NCBI GenBank assembly: GCA_023055505.1
Contig: JALIRH010000038.1
Location: 3,666,327 to 3,730,326 of the forward strand
Length of the DNA stretch: 64,000 nt
Source of the DNA: Callipepla californica brunnescens
Lineage: Eukaryota; Chordata; Aves; Galliformes; Odontophoridae
Direction of reading: 5' to 3'
Notes under the pieces: model-generated
Databases searched by the model: none
Told to the model about the DNA's origin: nothing
What the model saw: only the letters and a program-made list of their open reading frames with translations
In this document: piece after piece, positions 34,518-43,285 of the stretch
Layout: each line of letters starts with the position of its first letter
How positions within the stretch are numbered: the first letter of the stretch is position 1
Translations under genes and position numbers: made by a program

Positions 34518-36138
34518 CAGGGGGAGGGGTGCCAGATATTACAGACTTGATAACCTTAAATGGGCCTCTCAGTATTATAGGCTGTTGTCGTATAGTCCTC
34601 TCAGCTTCTCGCAAAGCTAGGCTGACAACAAACAGCCCCTTCTCCAACTGAGAGTATCGCCTCTCTGCATCCTTAAAGCTGCGGGAATAGAATCCAATAG
34701 GTCTCACAGGACCTTCGGGGCCCTTCTGCCAGAGATGTATAGACAATCCTGAGTGAGCAAATCCCCATTCTATTTGTACAGGGTCAGAGGGGTGGATAGG
34801 ACCTAAGGACTGGTGGGTGATAGCTTCAAAAATTAGAAGCTGCAAAGCTTCTTCATGAACTGGAGTCCATTCCCATGACGCTCCCTTCCGTAATAAGTCA
34901 TATAACGGACGGGCAATAATAGAAAAGTCAGGGATATGTTTTCTCCAAAATACTAGAAGTCCAAGAACATGCTGTAATTCCTTTTTATTCTTTGGCGTTT
35001 TAAGTTGATCTAAGGCTGAGAGGGTATCCTGTGGAATACAGGCCATACCACCCTTCCACCAGATACCCAAAAATTTTACTTCAGCAGCTGGAGACTGAAT
35101 TTTATCTGGAGGGATAGTCAAACCCAGTCCTTCTAAGTGCTTTATTATTTTGTCATGCATTGTTTTTACTGCTGTCAGCTGGTCTCCTCCTATGAGGATA
35201 TCATCAATGTATTGATAAATTCTAACCCCTTCTTCCAAGGGAATCTGTTCAATCTCTTGTGCCAGTGCATGGTGAGCCAAAGTCGGAGAGTGTTTATACC
35301 CCTGAGGGAGGCGGGTAAAGGTATATTGCTGTCCCTCCCAAGTAAAAGCAAAGCGGAGTTGATCGTCAGGATGCAGGGGGACCATAAAAAACATGTCCTT
35401 AACATCAATAGATGCCATGATAGTATGAGCTTGCTCTTGGATAGCTGCTATCAATTCTGATATGTTAGGTACAGCCGCAGTTAGCGGTCCTGTGTTAGCA
35501 TTTAGCTTGCGGTAATCAACAGTTAATCTCCATTTACCATTTGGTTTTCTAACAGGCCACACTGGAGAGTTAAAAGGGGAGTGAGTGGGTATCACAATTC
35601 CCTGTTCTTTTAACTCTGCCAGCACTGGGCTAATGCCACTGCGTGCCCCCAAGGGTAAAGGATAAGGCTTTACTGAGGTCAAATGAGTGGGGGGGAGCCG
35701 AGGTGCTACTTGCAACAGGCGAATGTCTAGGGTGGGGGTGCCAAACGCCCAGCTCCCACCCTGGTCATCTGTCCAGCTTCTACCCTTCAGGACATCTAAT
35801 CCTAACAAATTAAGGGGATATTTCCCCACAACCATGGAGATTTCTTGTGTTACTTCCTCTCCAGGCAATCGTAATTTTACTGTTGCCACGGCTTGAGAGT
35901 GTACGCCGCCCATGGCATCAGCTACAAACATTTTTCTACGGGATAGTGTCACACCAGCACGATCAGCATCCTCTGTTTTAATAGCAGAAATTTGTGCTCC
36001 TGTATCTACCAGAAATGTCAGGGGAACTAGATTAGGTCCAACAATGCATGTAATTAACAGGTCGTTACCTTTTGTTGTGAGCTTTCTAATGTGCATCCAA
36101 CCTCCACCCCCCCGCTCACTTGAGAGGGGCGAAGGCAT
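34420..36138 (-). CDS. pol: Endogenous retroviral pol, protease and reverse transcriptase part
   Basis: 572 codons from an ATG that overlaps the gag stop (TAATG). The aspartic protease is N-terminal, with active site DTGA at 45-48 and a LLGLDVL block at 111-117. Reverse transcriptase follows: first catalytic Asp at 245 (SIDVKD), an LPQGYKHSP block at 278-286 and YIDD at 310-313, where Ile replaces the Met or Val of many retroviruses. Thumb and connection domains continue to about residue 555, where the sequence leaves retroviral homology and ends at a stop. The frame is -1 relative to gag and is open for about 20 codons before the ATG, so expression by -1 frameshifting is likely. RNase H and integrase lie in another frame, so this copy would make a shortened Pol. 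No dUTPase is seen. Confidence 0.93.
   Translation of the reverse strand: MPSPLSSERGGGGWMHIRKLTTKGNDLLITCIVGPNLVPLTFLVDTGAQISAIKTEDADRAGVTLSRRKMFVADAMGGVHSQAVATVKLRLPGEEVTQEISMVVGKYPLNLLGLDVLKGRSWTDDQGGSWAFGTPTLDIRLLQVAPRLPPTHLTSVKPYPLPLGARSGISPVLAELKEQGIVIPTHSPFNSPVWPVRKPNGKWRLTVDYRKLNANTGPLTAAVPNISELIAAIQEQAHTIMASIDVKDMFFMVPLHPDDQLRFAFTWEGQQYTFTRLPQGYKHSPTLAHHALAQEIEQIPLEEGVRIYQYIDDILIGGDQLTAVKTMHDKIIKHLEGLGLTIPPDKIQSPAAEVKFLGIWWKGGMACIPQDTLSALDQLKTPKNKKELQHVLGLLVFWRKHIPDFSIIARPLYDLLRKGASWEWTPVHEEALQLLIFEAITHQSLGPIHPSDPVQIEWGFAHSGLSIHLWQKGPEGPVRPIGFYSRSFKDAERRYSQLEKGLFVVSLALREAERTIRQQPIILRGPFKVIKSVISGTPPPDGVAQRASVRKWYAQIEHYSHRRSSKNTCYPG
34455..34480 (-). pseudogene. Probable frameshift that splits pol
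   Basis: Two long ORFs overlap at 34420-34517. The upstream ORF keeps connection-domain character until about 34470. After that the downstream +1 frame carries the plausible continuation into RNase H. A net 1-nt insertion or 2-nt deletion would explain it. No known programmed signal of this type is expected between RT and RNase H. A sequencing or assembly error remains possible. The corrected reading is deliberately not written out. Confidence 0.65.
36109..36129 (-). promoter_or_regulatory. Candidate stimulatory hairpin after the slippery site
   Basis: On the viral strand CCCC-T-CTC (36129-36122) can pair with GAG-C-GGGG (36117-36110) around an AAGT loop, giving seven base pairs and one mismatch. 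The spacer from the slippery heptamer is about 11 nt, somewhat longer than the usual 5-9 nt. A pseudoknot with later sequence was not evaluated. Confidence 0.45.
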
Positions 36139-37649
36139 TAGTTTCCCTGCAGTCCTAGTGCTTGTGTTGATTCCAAAGGAGGGGCACTCGGAAGTGGAGT
36201 ATCACCTCTTTCGGGCTTTTGTTTTGGCCATTTATTAACTAATTCTTCTAACTTGTCTGTAGATAATCCATCCATTAATTCTCTTGGAATGCCCCTCTGA
36301 CGGCCCAGCATCCAAAAATTATTACGTTTATGATCTATATTTCGCCCACTTGGTTTTGCTGAAAAGGATACACCTTTAGATCCATTGTGCTCCAGGTTGG
36401 ATAGGGGAGGGGTCAAATTGGCCACTGCACGCCTTACTCCCTTTGTCTCAATTTTACTGGAGGGAGAAATCACCGGTCCATATTTTCTCCCATAGTTAAT
36501 TAATTCTTGGGCAACCTCCCCCCACGTCCATGCTTTATATCCAGACTGCAAGTGGTTAGGGGTTGCAGCTCCTTCTAACGCTGCCTGAATTCTTTCTCCC
36601 TGAGACATAGCCTGTATTTTCCCTTGTAGTTGTATGCCTATAGGTTTTAATGATTCAGGAAGCCCCCTAATTAAAGGAGTCATCCTCTCAGGATCAACAG
36701 GAATCATCATAGGTGATTCATGATGTGTCTGCAGCTTTCTATCATACATCATTTGCAGACAAGCAGCCTTTTGAACGCTTTCCACTAATTGATCAACTGT
36801 CCCAGTAATAGCAAGGGGGTCTCCCCTTTCTAGAGGGTTAAGACCACCTGCCCAATAGGCAGCTCTCTGTGTGAGGGACCAAGGAGCACGATTGTTACCA
36901 GTAGTTAAAAATACTCCTGGTCCCCAATAACCTTCAGCTTCCTTTTCAGTTAACAGTATTTGGTCTCCACCACTGAGACTAACTCTCCATACAAACTCCG
37001 TTTCTGATTCTTTTGGAGAACGGCTAAAATCTCTTTTCAGTTTTGCTAGTTCAGTGGCTGAAAAGGGAATTTCCTTAACATTCATTTGAGGGTCTAGATC
37101 CTCACCTTTATCAAAAGTATATTCAGTTTTTATCAAAGGACGTATTGGAGCTGGAGAGGCCTCTAATTTGTCTAGCCTTGCCTTTATTCCTTCCAGTCCT
37201 TCTAGAGGATAGATTTTTTCTTGAGGCAAACTATTGGTAACAGTGTCACTGGTATCCTTACAGTTACCCTTCAGAGCCTCTAGTAAGAGGGCTGAATTAT
37301 GTTTCTCATTTTCTAATTGCCTTTTGAGTTCCTCTGTCTGTTTCTGTAGAGTTTTAACCAACTCCTGCAGTGACTCTATAGTTTGGTTCTCTGCTTTAAG
37401 CTGCTGGTCACGGAATTCAATGGCTGCAACCAGAGCCGAACCCAGTACAGCACAAATAAATGCCTTTCCTTTTCCAGCTCGGGTACGAGCATTTTTCTGC
37501 AGAACACTAATGCGGTCTGAAACACTCTGCAGGTTATGCCAGTTTTGCCGTGCCCAGTCCACCCCTGTTAACGAGGGTCTGGCACCGTGCTTTTCTAAAA
37601 GTTCAAATAACACATCTTCACCTTTCATTGTGACTACACTGTCGCTCAT
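36138..37649 (-). CDS. gag: Endogenous retroviral Gag, intact ORF
   Basis: 503 codons. Gag is the structural polyprotein that builds the particle. Position and frame identify it: first ORF after the leader, with pol in the -1 frame at its end. Visible: a hydrophobic stretch at about 62-78; a long charged coiled coil at about 79-127 rich in Glu, Lys, Gln and Leu; a capsid-like helical region (about 200-400) with a QGER segment near 340; and a PSAP late-domain motif at 487-490, the ESCRT-binding type. No CCHC zinc knuckle exists anywhere; the C-terminal third has only scattered basic Arg/Lys/Gly residues. The N-terminal coiled-coil layout reminds me of the chicken ENS-1/ERNI retroelement family, but this is recall without an alignment. 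The start is the first in-frame ATG after the leader. Confidence 0.85.
   Translation of the reverse strand: MSDSVVTMKGEDVLFELLEKHGARPSLTGVDWARQNWHNLQSVSDRISVLQKNARTRAGKGKAFICAVLGSALVAAIEFRDQQLKAENQTIESLQELVKTLQKQTEELKRQLENEKHNSALLLEALKGNCKDTSDTVTNSLPQEKIYPLEGLEGIKARLDKLEASPAPIRPLIKTEYTFDKGEDLDPQMNVKEIPFSATELAKLKRDFSRSPKESETEFVWRVSLSGGDQILLTEKEAEGYWGPGVFLTTGNNRAPWSLTQRAAYWAGGLNPLERGDPLAITGTVDQLVESVQKAACLQMMYDRKLQTHHESPMMIPVDPERMTPLIRGLPESLKPIGIQLQGKIQAMSQGERIQAALEGAATPNHLQSGYKAWTWGEVAQELINYGRKYGPVISPSSKIETKGVRRAVANLTPPLSNLEHNGSKGVSFSAKPSGRNIDHKRNNFWMLGRQRGIPRELMDGLSTDKLEELVNKWPKQKPERGDTPLPSAPPLESTQALGLQGN
36141..36147 (-). promoter_or_regulatory. Slippery heptamer GGGAAAC for -1 gag-pol frameshift
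   Basis: The last two gag codons are GGA AAC, preceded by G and followed at once by the TAA stop (36140-36138). That forms a perfect X-XXY-YYZ heptamer in the correct phase, and a -1 slip enters the pol frame, which is open here. The same heptamer is known from other retroviral frameshift sites. The overlapping TAATG would also permit termination-reinitiation. Confidence 0.8.
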
Positions 37650-37975
37650 TTCTCAATATGCAGAAAAATCTACACGGAGAGAGAGGGTAAAGTATCCAAA
37701 AAGTTCGAGCCAAACAAATGCAAATGCTCAGATCGCTCCTCTGTTTACTGAGGGGAGCATGCAATAGTCAGAGAAGATGAAAGGAAATACTAATAGGTAA
37801 ATCACTTCTCACTTCTCTGTGAAGCCACAAGGAGAAAAAAAAAAAACCTTCAAACCCCACACCTAAGTTAGGAGATACCCTTACGTTTCGAAAATGCACA
37901 ATAATCTTCACGGGTCCCAAAATCACTTAATAGGCTCCCGAGAGGCACACACATAAACAGTTCCAAAGACACAGT

Positions 37976-38345
37976 TAAGTTTCAGTGGAGTGATCTTCCT
38001 GGAGAGGTGCTCACATTAGAATTACCAAATTATTGGTAATTGCAACTCCAGGAGGTGCACACAGGAAAAGGATCAACTTTACTTACAGTTCCCACAAACA
38101 CAACTAAGTTTCAATATGCGGAGTGATTCTTCCTGGAGAGGTACACACGTCTAAATGACCAAATTATCACAGTTATCACTCCTCACAACTCCAGGAGGCA
38201 CACACAGGAAAGAGATTCAAATTTCACAAAGCTAAGGTTCAATATGTGGAGTGATCTTTCTGGAGAGGCACTCACATCTAAATTATCAAAAATAAATATC
38301 ACTCCGGACAACTCCAGAAGGTACACACATCAACTATACCTGGAA
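37976..38345. repeat. Three ~128-bp tandem repeats in the provirus leader
   Basis: Plus-strand copies begin at 37976, 38105 and 38233, each opening TAAGTTTCA or TAAGGTTCA. Each then has a GGAGTGAT..TTC..TGGAGAGG block, then ACAACTCCAG or GCAACTCCAG, then a CACACA end. Spacing is 129 and 128 bp, and the third copy is slightly short. A weaker fourth unit may lie at 37863-37975 (CTAAGTTAGGAG start, CGAGAGGCACACACA). Copies are diverged, so the array is older than this insertion. Confidence 0.8.
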
Positions 38346-38368
38346 GGGCAACACTCTCACTGTCGGGT

Positions 38369-38386
38369 ATCCTGCCGACTACGCCA
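38369..38386 (-). other. Second tRNA-Ser primer-binding-site copy
   Basis: The 18 nt TGGCGTAGTCGGCAGGAT (viral strand) recur exactly 73 nt inside the first copy. Between the two copies the sequence resembles a diverged LTR end (TTTCAATATAAAAGAGGGAGG on the plus strand against CTCCAATATAAAGGAGGGAG in the LTR). It therefore looks like a relic of another U5-PBS junction. Confidence 0.85.
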
Positions 38387-38441
38387 TTAAGAAATGACGG
38401 TTTTCAATATAAAAGAGGGAGGAAGGCGAGTCATGGAGATT

Positions 38442-38459
38442 ATCCTGCCGACTACGCCA
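38442..38459 (-). other. Primer-binding site, tRNA-Ser type
   Basis: TGGCGTAGTCGGCAGGAT on the viral strand, 6 nt after the LTR end, is complementary to the 3' end of vertebrate tRNA-Ser (...ATCCTGCCGACTACG plus CCA). This is the start point of minus-strand DNA synthesis. The tRNA match is from memory of the tRNA-Ser sequence and covers all 18 nt. Confidence 0.88.
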
Positions 38460-38465
38460 TTAAAA

Positions 38466-38658
38466 TGTCACGCTCCAATATAAAGGAGGGAGACAAGGTT
38501 CTTTATATGTATGTGTATACCCGATGGCGAGATTAAGACACAGCGGGTCAAATGTTAGCCCAACCAGTTTATTACAATAACTAGTTGCTTAGGGATATGG
38601 GGAAGGGAAGGTGAGCGATAGAAAAAGAGATGAAAAGCAAGGAGGCTTGGCAGAAAGC

Positions 38659-38691
<33 letters not shown>

Positions 38692-39529
38692 CATCACCAC
38701 CGTGGATCCGGCGAGGTCCGTAGTCCGTTGATCTCAGGAACTCGTCTGGTCTCCGCGGGGGATGGGAGAAAGCCGGGAAGTTTCACAGCAAGCAGGCACC
38801 GTGCGGGGGGGGGGTCTTCCAAAGAGGTTTTTCCCTCAGGAAAGTCTCTTCTTCAAAGTCTTTGGTTTAGTGGTGCCGAGAAAACCAACTGAGCAACTCG
38901 ACACATCAATGAGTTATGTCAAGCGGCTATTCCCCCCATTACGGCGCTGGGTACATGGGGGATCACTCCACCAAACATGCACCACAAAAAGAGAAACGAA
39001 TACATATTTAAAGGTATAGCACATGCATATTCATCACATTCCAAACTCTGGTTATCGAGGGGATTAAACCTAAGGGTCAATTTTGCTGTAAATTTTCAAA
39101 CCTTGAAGGGGGAGAGCTCCTCACCATTTCTGTGGGTGTCTTGTTATAAGAGAGACGTCTGTTTGGTTATCTTGTTGGGACAACAGGATGTCTGTCCTGC
39201 TTTCTTTAGCTGCCTCCATGTTCTGGCATTAGTTTGATTTATGCCCACCCAACACATCTGGCCCAACAGATAAATCAACAGGGAGTAGCACCTTCGGTGC
39301 CATACAAGTATTATCGTCCTTTGCAGTGATCAGCTTCTCCAAGCCGTACACCGAAAAAGACTACTTGCCCCTATTTCTGTTTATCTTTACAACCACAAAC
39401 AGAGGCACTGAGGCGCCGCGACAACCATCTAGATGATTTGCAGTTGTCAATTAGAGTCTTATAGCCAGAAAGGCCTCATGAAGCAAGCTTTGAGACAACA
39501 AAAGTAAAAAACAGTTTCTGTCTTTCACA
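38466..39529 (-). repeat. 5' LTR of the provirus (1064 bp)
   Basis: Same length and, on reading, same sequence as 30124-31187. In viral sense it supplies the promoter for the provirus. A TTTAAATATG stretch (about 39012-39003) is the best TATA-like site and AATAAA is at 38573-38568, giving an R region of several hundred bases. The terminal bases form the TGT...ACA ends. Confidence 0.95.
39003..39012 (-). promoter_or_regulatory. Candidate TATA box of the 5' LTR
   Basis: TTTAAATATG on the viral strand, about 430 nt upstream of the AATAAA. Another TATA-like site, GCATAAATC, lies nearer the U3 start (about 39235-39243). The choice between them is not settled by sequence. Confidence 0.35.
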
Positions 39530-39534
39530 CATAC
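39530..39534. repeat. Target-site duplication, right copy (catac)
   Basis: It matches 30119-30123 and fixes the outer edges of the provirus. Confidence 0.9.
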
Positions 39535-39989
39535 AAGATGTTCACATGAGAGTTAAGACTGATAGAACTGTGGCAGAATAATTAGTCTAGTATGTCTATG
39601 CCAGGAAATGTCTAAGTGTAGACAAGCCATCACTGTCAGTAATTACCTTATTTTTACTTACCTTCCCTAGATGTTTTCTGTTGAATGTTTATATTGAATA
39701 GCCTACCAGTACTTTTTGTTTAAAGGACCATTATAAAATGCTCTACCTGAAGATCTGAAGCTACGGAATGAGTCCAGTGTTCTGATAGCAAATAAAGGGT
39801 TGCGAATTGTTGAAGAGAGTTCTCAAGCTGTCTGAGTCTGAACCTCATAGTAGCATCAAGAAAAGGGGGACAGGGCATTAAAAGATGGCTGCTGCTATGA
39901 GGGACAGGTGACATGGTTTGCCTACTTAGTTTGCTACACAGGGGTCTATATATTATGCCAGATGTCTGGGTGTTGCTCACGTCTGTCCA

Positions 39990-41330
39990 GACCTTGGACT
40001 GTCACCCCTTGCTACATCTTCTCATGGGCAACAACGATACCAGGAAGATCTAGAACATATCTCAAGTGTCATCAGGAGTGAGAATGGAAAGCATAGAGAT
40101 TGAATGTACAAGGGGTTTTCTCCTCAATCTTTCTGGTGAGGGACTGTTTGTGCAGCTGGTGTGAACAACAGGGATTTGTCATGCCTGATCTCTGGAATTT
40201 TTCTGATTATCAAGAACTGAAAGGAAGAGATAGGGTGAACCTGACCAAATGTGACAAAAGCATTTTCACCAAAATGTTGATTTATCTTCTTAGAACTTTA
40301 AACTAAAAATGATGAGGGAGGGAGATCAGTCAAATGAGGAAGTGGTGGATGGGCATGCAAAGCAAAAAGAGCAGAATGATGTTGACCATGAAAATGTGGT
40401 AAGGTAACTGACACAACTGGTGTGCTGCACTAGCTGGATAAGACAAGCTTAGATGGTGATGCTGAGAAGTTACCCTTTATTTGTGAGAGCAACAGGAATT
40501 CACAGAACTCTAAGTGTGACTTTACCTCAAGTCATCTGAGAACTAGAAGCAGGAATTAGAGGGCAGAACGATGTGAGTGATGCTTTGGTAAGTGTCTGCT
40601 ACAGAACATGTGATGAGAAAGAAGATGGGAACTTCTTCAGATAGTTAGGAGAAACTTCTCTTTTGCAGGCCCTGCTATTTGTAAGGAGATTTTAACTACC
40701 CCAACGTCTCCTGGAAGGACAACACAGCAAGACAGAAGCAGGAAGTTTCTGGAATGCATCAAGAGCTTTCTGATACAGGTAACTAAGTAGCTGACAGGGA
40801 GATATTCCGTCATATGTAAAACAAGAAAGAGTTTAGAAGAGATGTCATCCTTTAGTGACTTGTGGGCAGGCCTGCATGGATGAACAAGGAGTTTATCACT
40901 AAACTTCAACAAAAATGAGGTGTACAAGAAGTAGAAGTAGATATAGTTGATATGGAAGGAATATTGAGACACTGAGCAGGAAGGAATAAACTTAGGAAAT
41001 CCTAAACAAACCTGGAGTTGAATTTAGGGAATAATGTGACTAGTAAGAAAGAAGGGCCTTCTGCTGTATGGGAGGGGGGACCTGGTTACAAAGGACATAG
41101 AAATATCTGGAGTATTCAGTTTCTTAATCACCTTAGCCTTTGCTGATAAGACTGGCCTTCGAGAATTTCAAGCCTCAAAGACCAGTGGAAACTCCAGAAG
41201 AAAGAAGTTTTATGCTCTGTGGAGGAGAACAAGGTCAAGAAGTGCTTAAGGTGGACATGAAGACAAATAAGATATATCCAGAAGTGCTGAGGCAATTTAG
41301 TGATGTCACTGGAATATCTTTGAAATGAAT
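39990..41330 (+). mobile_element. Old CR1-like LINE remnant, endonuclease to RT linker
   Basis: Fragments on the plus strand recall CR1 ORF2. Near 40690 GATTTTAACTACCCCAACGTCTCCTGG corresponds to 'asp-phe-asn-tyr-pro-asn-val-ser-trp' of the endonuclease end. Near 41160-41200 GACCAGTGGAAA-type text appears. Near 41270 ATCCAGAAGTGCTGAGGCAATT corresponds to 'his-pro-arg-val-leu-arg-glu-leu' before the RT core. The copy is full of stops and indels; limits are approximate. A T-run of about 20 follows at 41332-41352. Confidence 0.55.
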
Positions 41331-41634
41331 TCTTTTTTTTTTTTTTTTTTTCACACATATTACTTATTTTGAATATATTTACAAAGAAGAATATTGTCCC
41401 CGGTGCAGGGACAGAAAGCAGTTATGCACTTGATAAAAACTAAAAATATACCAGCAATGCATCCCTGTGGTAAAGGTTTCCTGGACCATACTATTTAGAC
41501 AGTTGCCAACAGATGGAGGAAGACGTTTGTCTTTCCTCTTTACTCAGCATTCATGAGACACCAATGGGACATCTGAATTACTATACTGGACTACACATAG
41601 TCATGAAAATGTTAAGGGCTTAAAATATCTCGAA

Positions 41635-41985
41635 TCTCCAGGCTAAAATATCTGTTTAGCCTGGAGAAAGAAAGGCTCAGGGGAATCTTATACATGTGTA
41701 TAAATGCCTGCAAGAAAAATAAAGAGGATTATATTGCACGCTGATAGGACAAGAAGCAATGAGCATAAGGTAAAATACAAAACCAGTTCATTTAAACACA
41801 AGAGAAATATGTTTTAGTTTGAGAATGGTTATATGGTTGTAAATTTGAACAAAGTTGACAAGAATTGTTGTGGAGCATCCATCCTTGCAGGTGTTCACAG
41901 CCTATTGCATCATGGATCTGAACAATCTACTGCAGCTTACCCTGCCTTGAGCAGGGAGGTTGACTAGAATCCTTTGATTATGTAA
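41635..41985 (+). mobile_element. Diverged CR1 3'-end remnant
   Basis: It carries 'phe-ser-leu-glu-lys-glu-arg-leu' text (TTTAGCCTGGAGAAAGAAAGGCT), then GATAGGACAAGAAGCAATG, and a late TTGAGCAGGGAGGTTGACTAGA segment. That is the order of the CR1 C-terminus and 3' UTR. It is much more diverged than the copy that follows, and no ATTCTATG tail survives. Confidence 0.65.
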
Positions 41986-42109
41986 AAAGCATGTATTATT
42001 GCAATGCCCATTGTTACTTTGATTATTAGTATTAGCATTTGTGCACTCTTGCTTGGTCTTGGTGAGCTCCAGTACTTGAGCATTTGATCATCAGCCTCAC
42101 CACCATCCC

Positions 42110-43285
42110 TGTAAAGGTGATGGAACAGTTTGTTCTGGATGCTATCTCCTGGAAATGGAAGAGAAGAAGGTTGTCAGAAATAGTAGTTAGCATGGGTTCA
42201 AAAGTGAGAGGTCATGCTCAAACAACCTGGTAACCTTCTACGATGTCATGACTGGCTGGGTGGATGGGGGTAGAGTAGTGGATGTAGTCTACCTTGATTG
42301 CAGCAAGATATTTGACGTTGTCTCCCACAGCATCCTTACCATCAAGCTGAGGAAGTGTGAAATAGATGAGCAGACGGTGAGGTGGGTTGAGAACTGGCTG
42401 ACAGGCAGAGCTCAGAGGGTGGTGATCAGTAGTGCAGAGTCCAGGTGGAGGCCTGCACTTAGTGGTGTTCCTCAGGGGTCGGTGTTGGGTCCGGTCATGT
42501 TTAACATCTTAATCAATGACGTCGATGAGAGGATAGTGTCCACCTTCGGCAGGTTTGCTGATGATACAAATCTGGGAGGAATGGCTGACATGCTGATTCA
42601 GTGAGACCTGGACAGGCTGGAAAGTTGGGCAGAAAGGAACCAGATAAGGTTTAACAGGAGCAACTGTAGAGTCCTACACCAAGGGACAAATAACTGCATG
42701 CACCAATGCAGGTTGGGGATGATCTGCTGACCCTTCTCCCTCTACTCTGGACTGGTAGGGCCTCACCTGGAGTATTGTGTTCAATTCTGGGCTCCCCAGT
42801 ACAAAAAAGACAGGGATCTCCTCCAAAGAGTCCAGCAAAGGGCTGCAAAGATGATAAAGGGCATGAAACACCTCCCTTATGAGGAAAGGCTGAGAGACCT
42901 GGGTCTGATTAGCCTTGAAAAAAAAAGAAAATTCAGAGGGGATCTAATCCATGTCTACAAATATATAAGGAATGGGAGGCAAAGGGACGAGGCTGAACTG
43001 TTCTCAGCAGTGTGTGGTAATAGGATGAGGGGAAATTGCCACAAACTGAAACACAGGAAGTTCTACAGAAATATGCGTGGGAACTTCTTCACAGAGAGGG
43101 TGACGGAGCACTGGCATAGGCTGCCCAGTGAGGCTGTGGAGACTTCTTCTTTGGAGATGTTCAAGACCTGCCTGGATGCCTACCTGTGCAACCTGGACTA
43201 GGGAGCTGCTTTGGAAGGGGGATTGGACTGAATGATCTCTAGAGGTCCCTTCCAACCCCTACAAATCTGTGATTCTGTGATTTTT
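42110..43285 (+). mobile_element. CR1 LINE fragment with RT core and intact 3' tail
   Basis: The 118-codon stretch 42248-42604 keeps RT motifs: 'val-tyr-leu-asp-cys-ser-lys' (first catalytic Asp), 'gly-val-pro-gln-gly-ser-val-leu-gly-pro' and the catalytic FADD followed by Thr-Asn (around 42551-42571). A stop after 42604 and a deletion near 42650-42750 break the frame. A second open stretch, 42851-43201, gives the C-terminal domain, and the element ends with ATTCTGTGATT near 43284. It is 5'-truncated and not autonomous, but less decayed than most copies here. Confidence 0.9.

Larger units (their letters stand above)
37650..38465 (-). other. Provirus 5' leader (untranslated, packaging region)
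   Basis: This is 816 bp between the 5' LTR and the gag ATG. It holds the two tRNA-Ser primer-site copies next to the LTR, then three ~128-bp tandem repeats, then an A/T-rich stretch (A-run near 37834-37845). Packaging signals and the env splice donor would normally lie here; I could not pin either down. Confidence 0.8.
30124..39529 (-). mobile_element. Full-length endogenous retrovirus, minus strand
   Basis: A 9406-bp provirus with two 1064-bp LTRs, tRNA-Ser primer-binding site, leader, gag, pol and env in standard order, bracketed by catac repeats. The LTRs are co-linear with no indel (constant offset 8342), and I found no mismatch on reading, which implies a recent insertion. Gag and env are open from start to stop; pol is split in two overlapping frames. 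The polymerase looks closest to class III (ERVL/ERV-S) elements, while Env is gamma-type, so the element may be a recombinant. It is annotated here as an old copy in a host genome; whether it is expressed cannot be judged from sequence. Confidence 0.95.

Noticed and set aside
33229..35460. Plus-strand frames across pol (for example 35137-35460 and 34249-34620)
   Set aside because: They are antisense shadows of the RT and integrase coding sequence.
42248..43201. Two adjacent open frames as a host gene
   Set aside because: They match CR1 ORF2 (FADD motif, C-terminal blocks and ATTCTGTG tail) and are broken by a stop and deletion.
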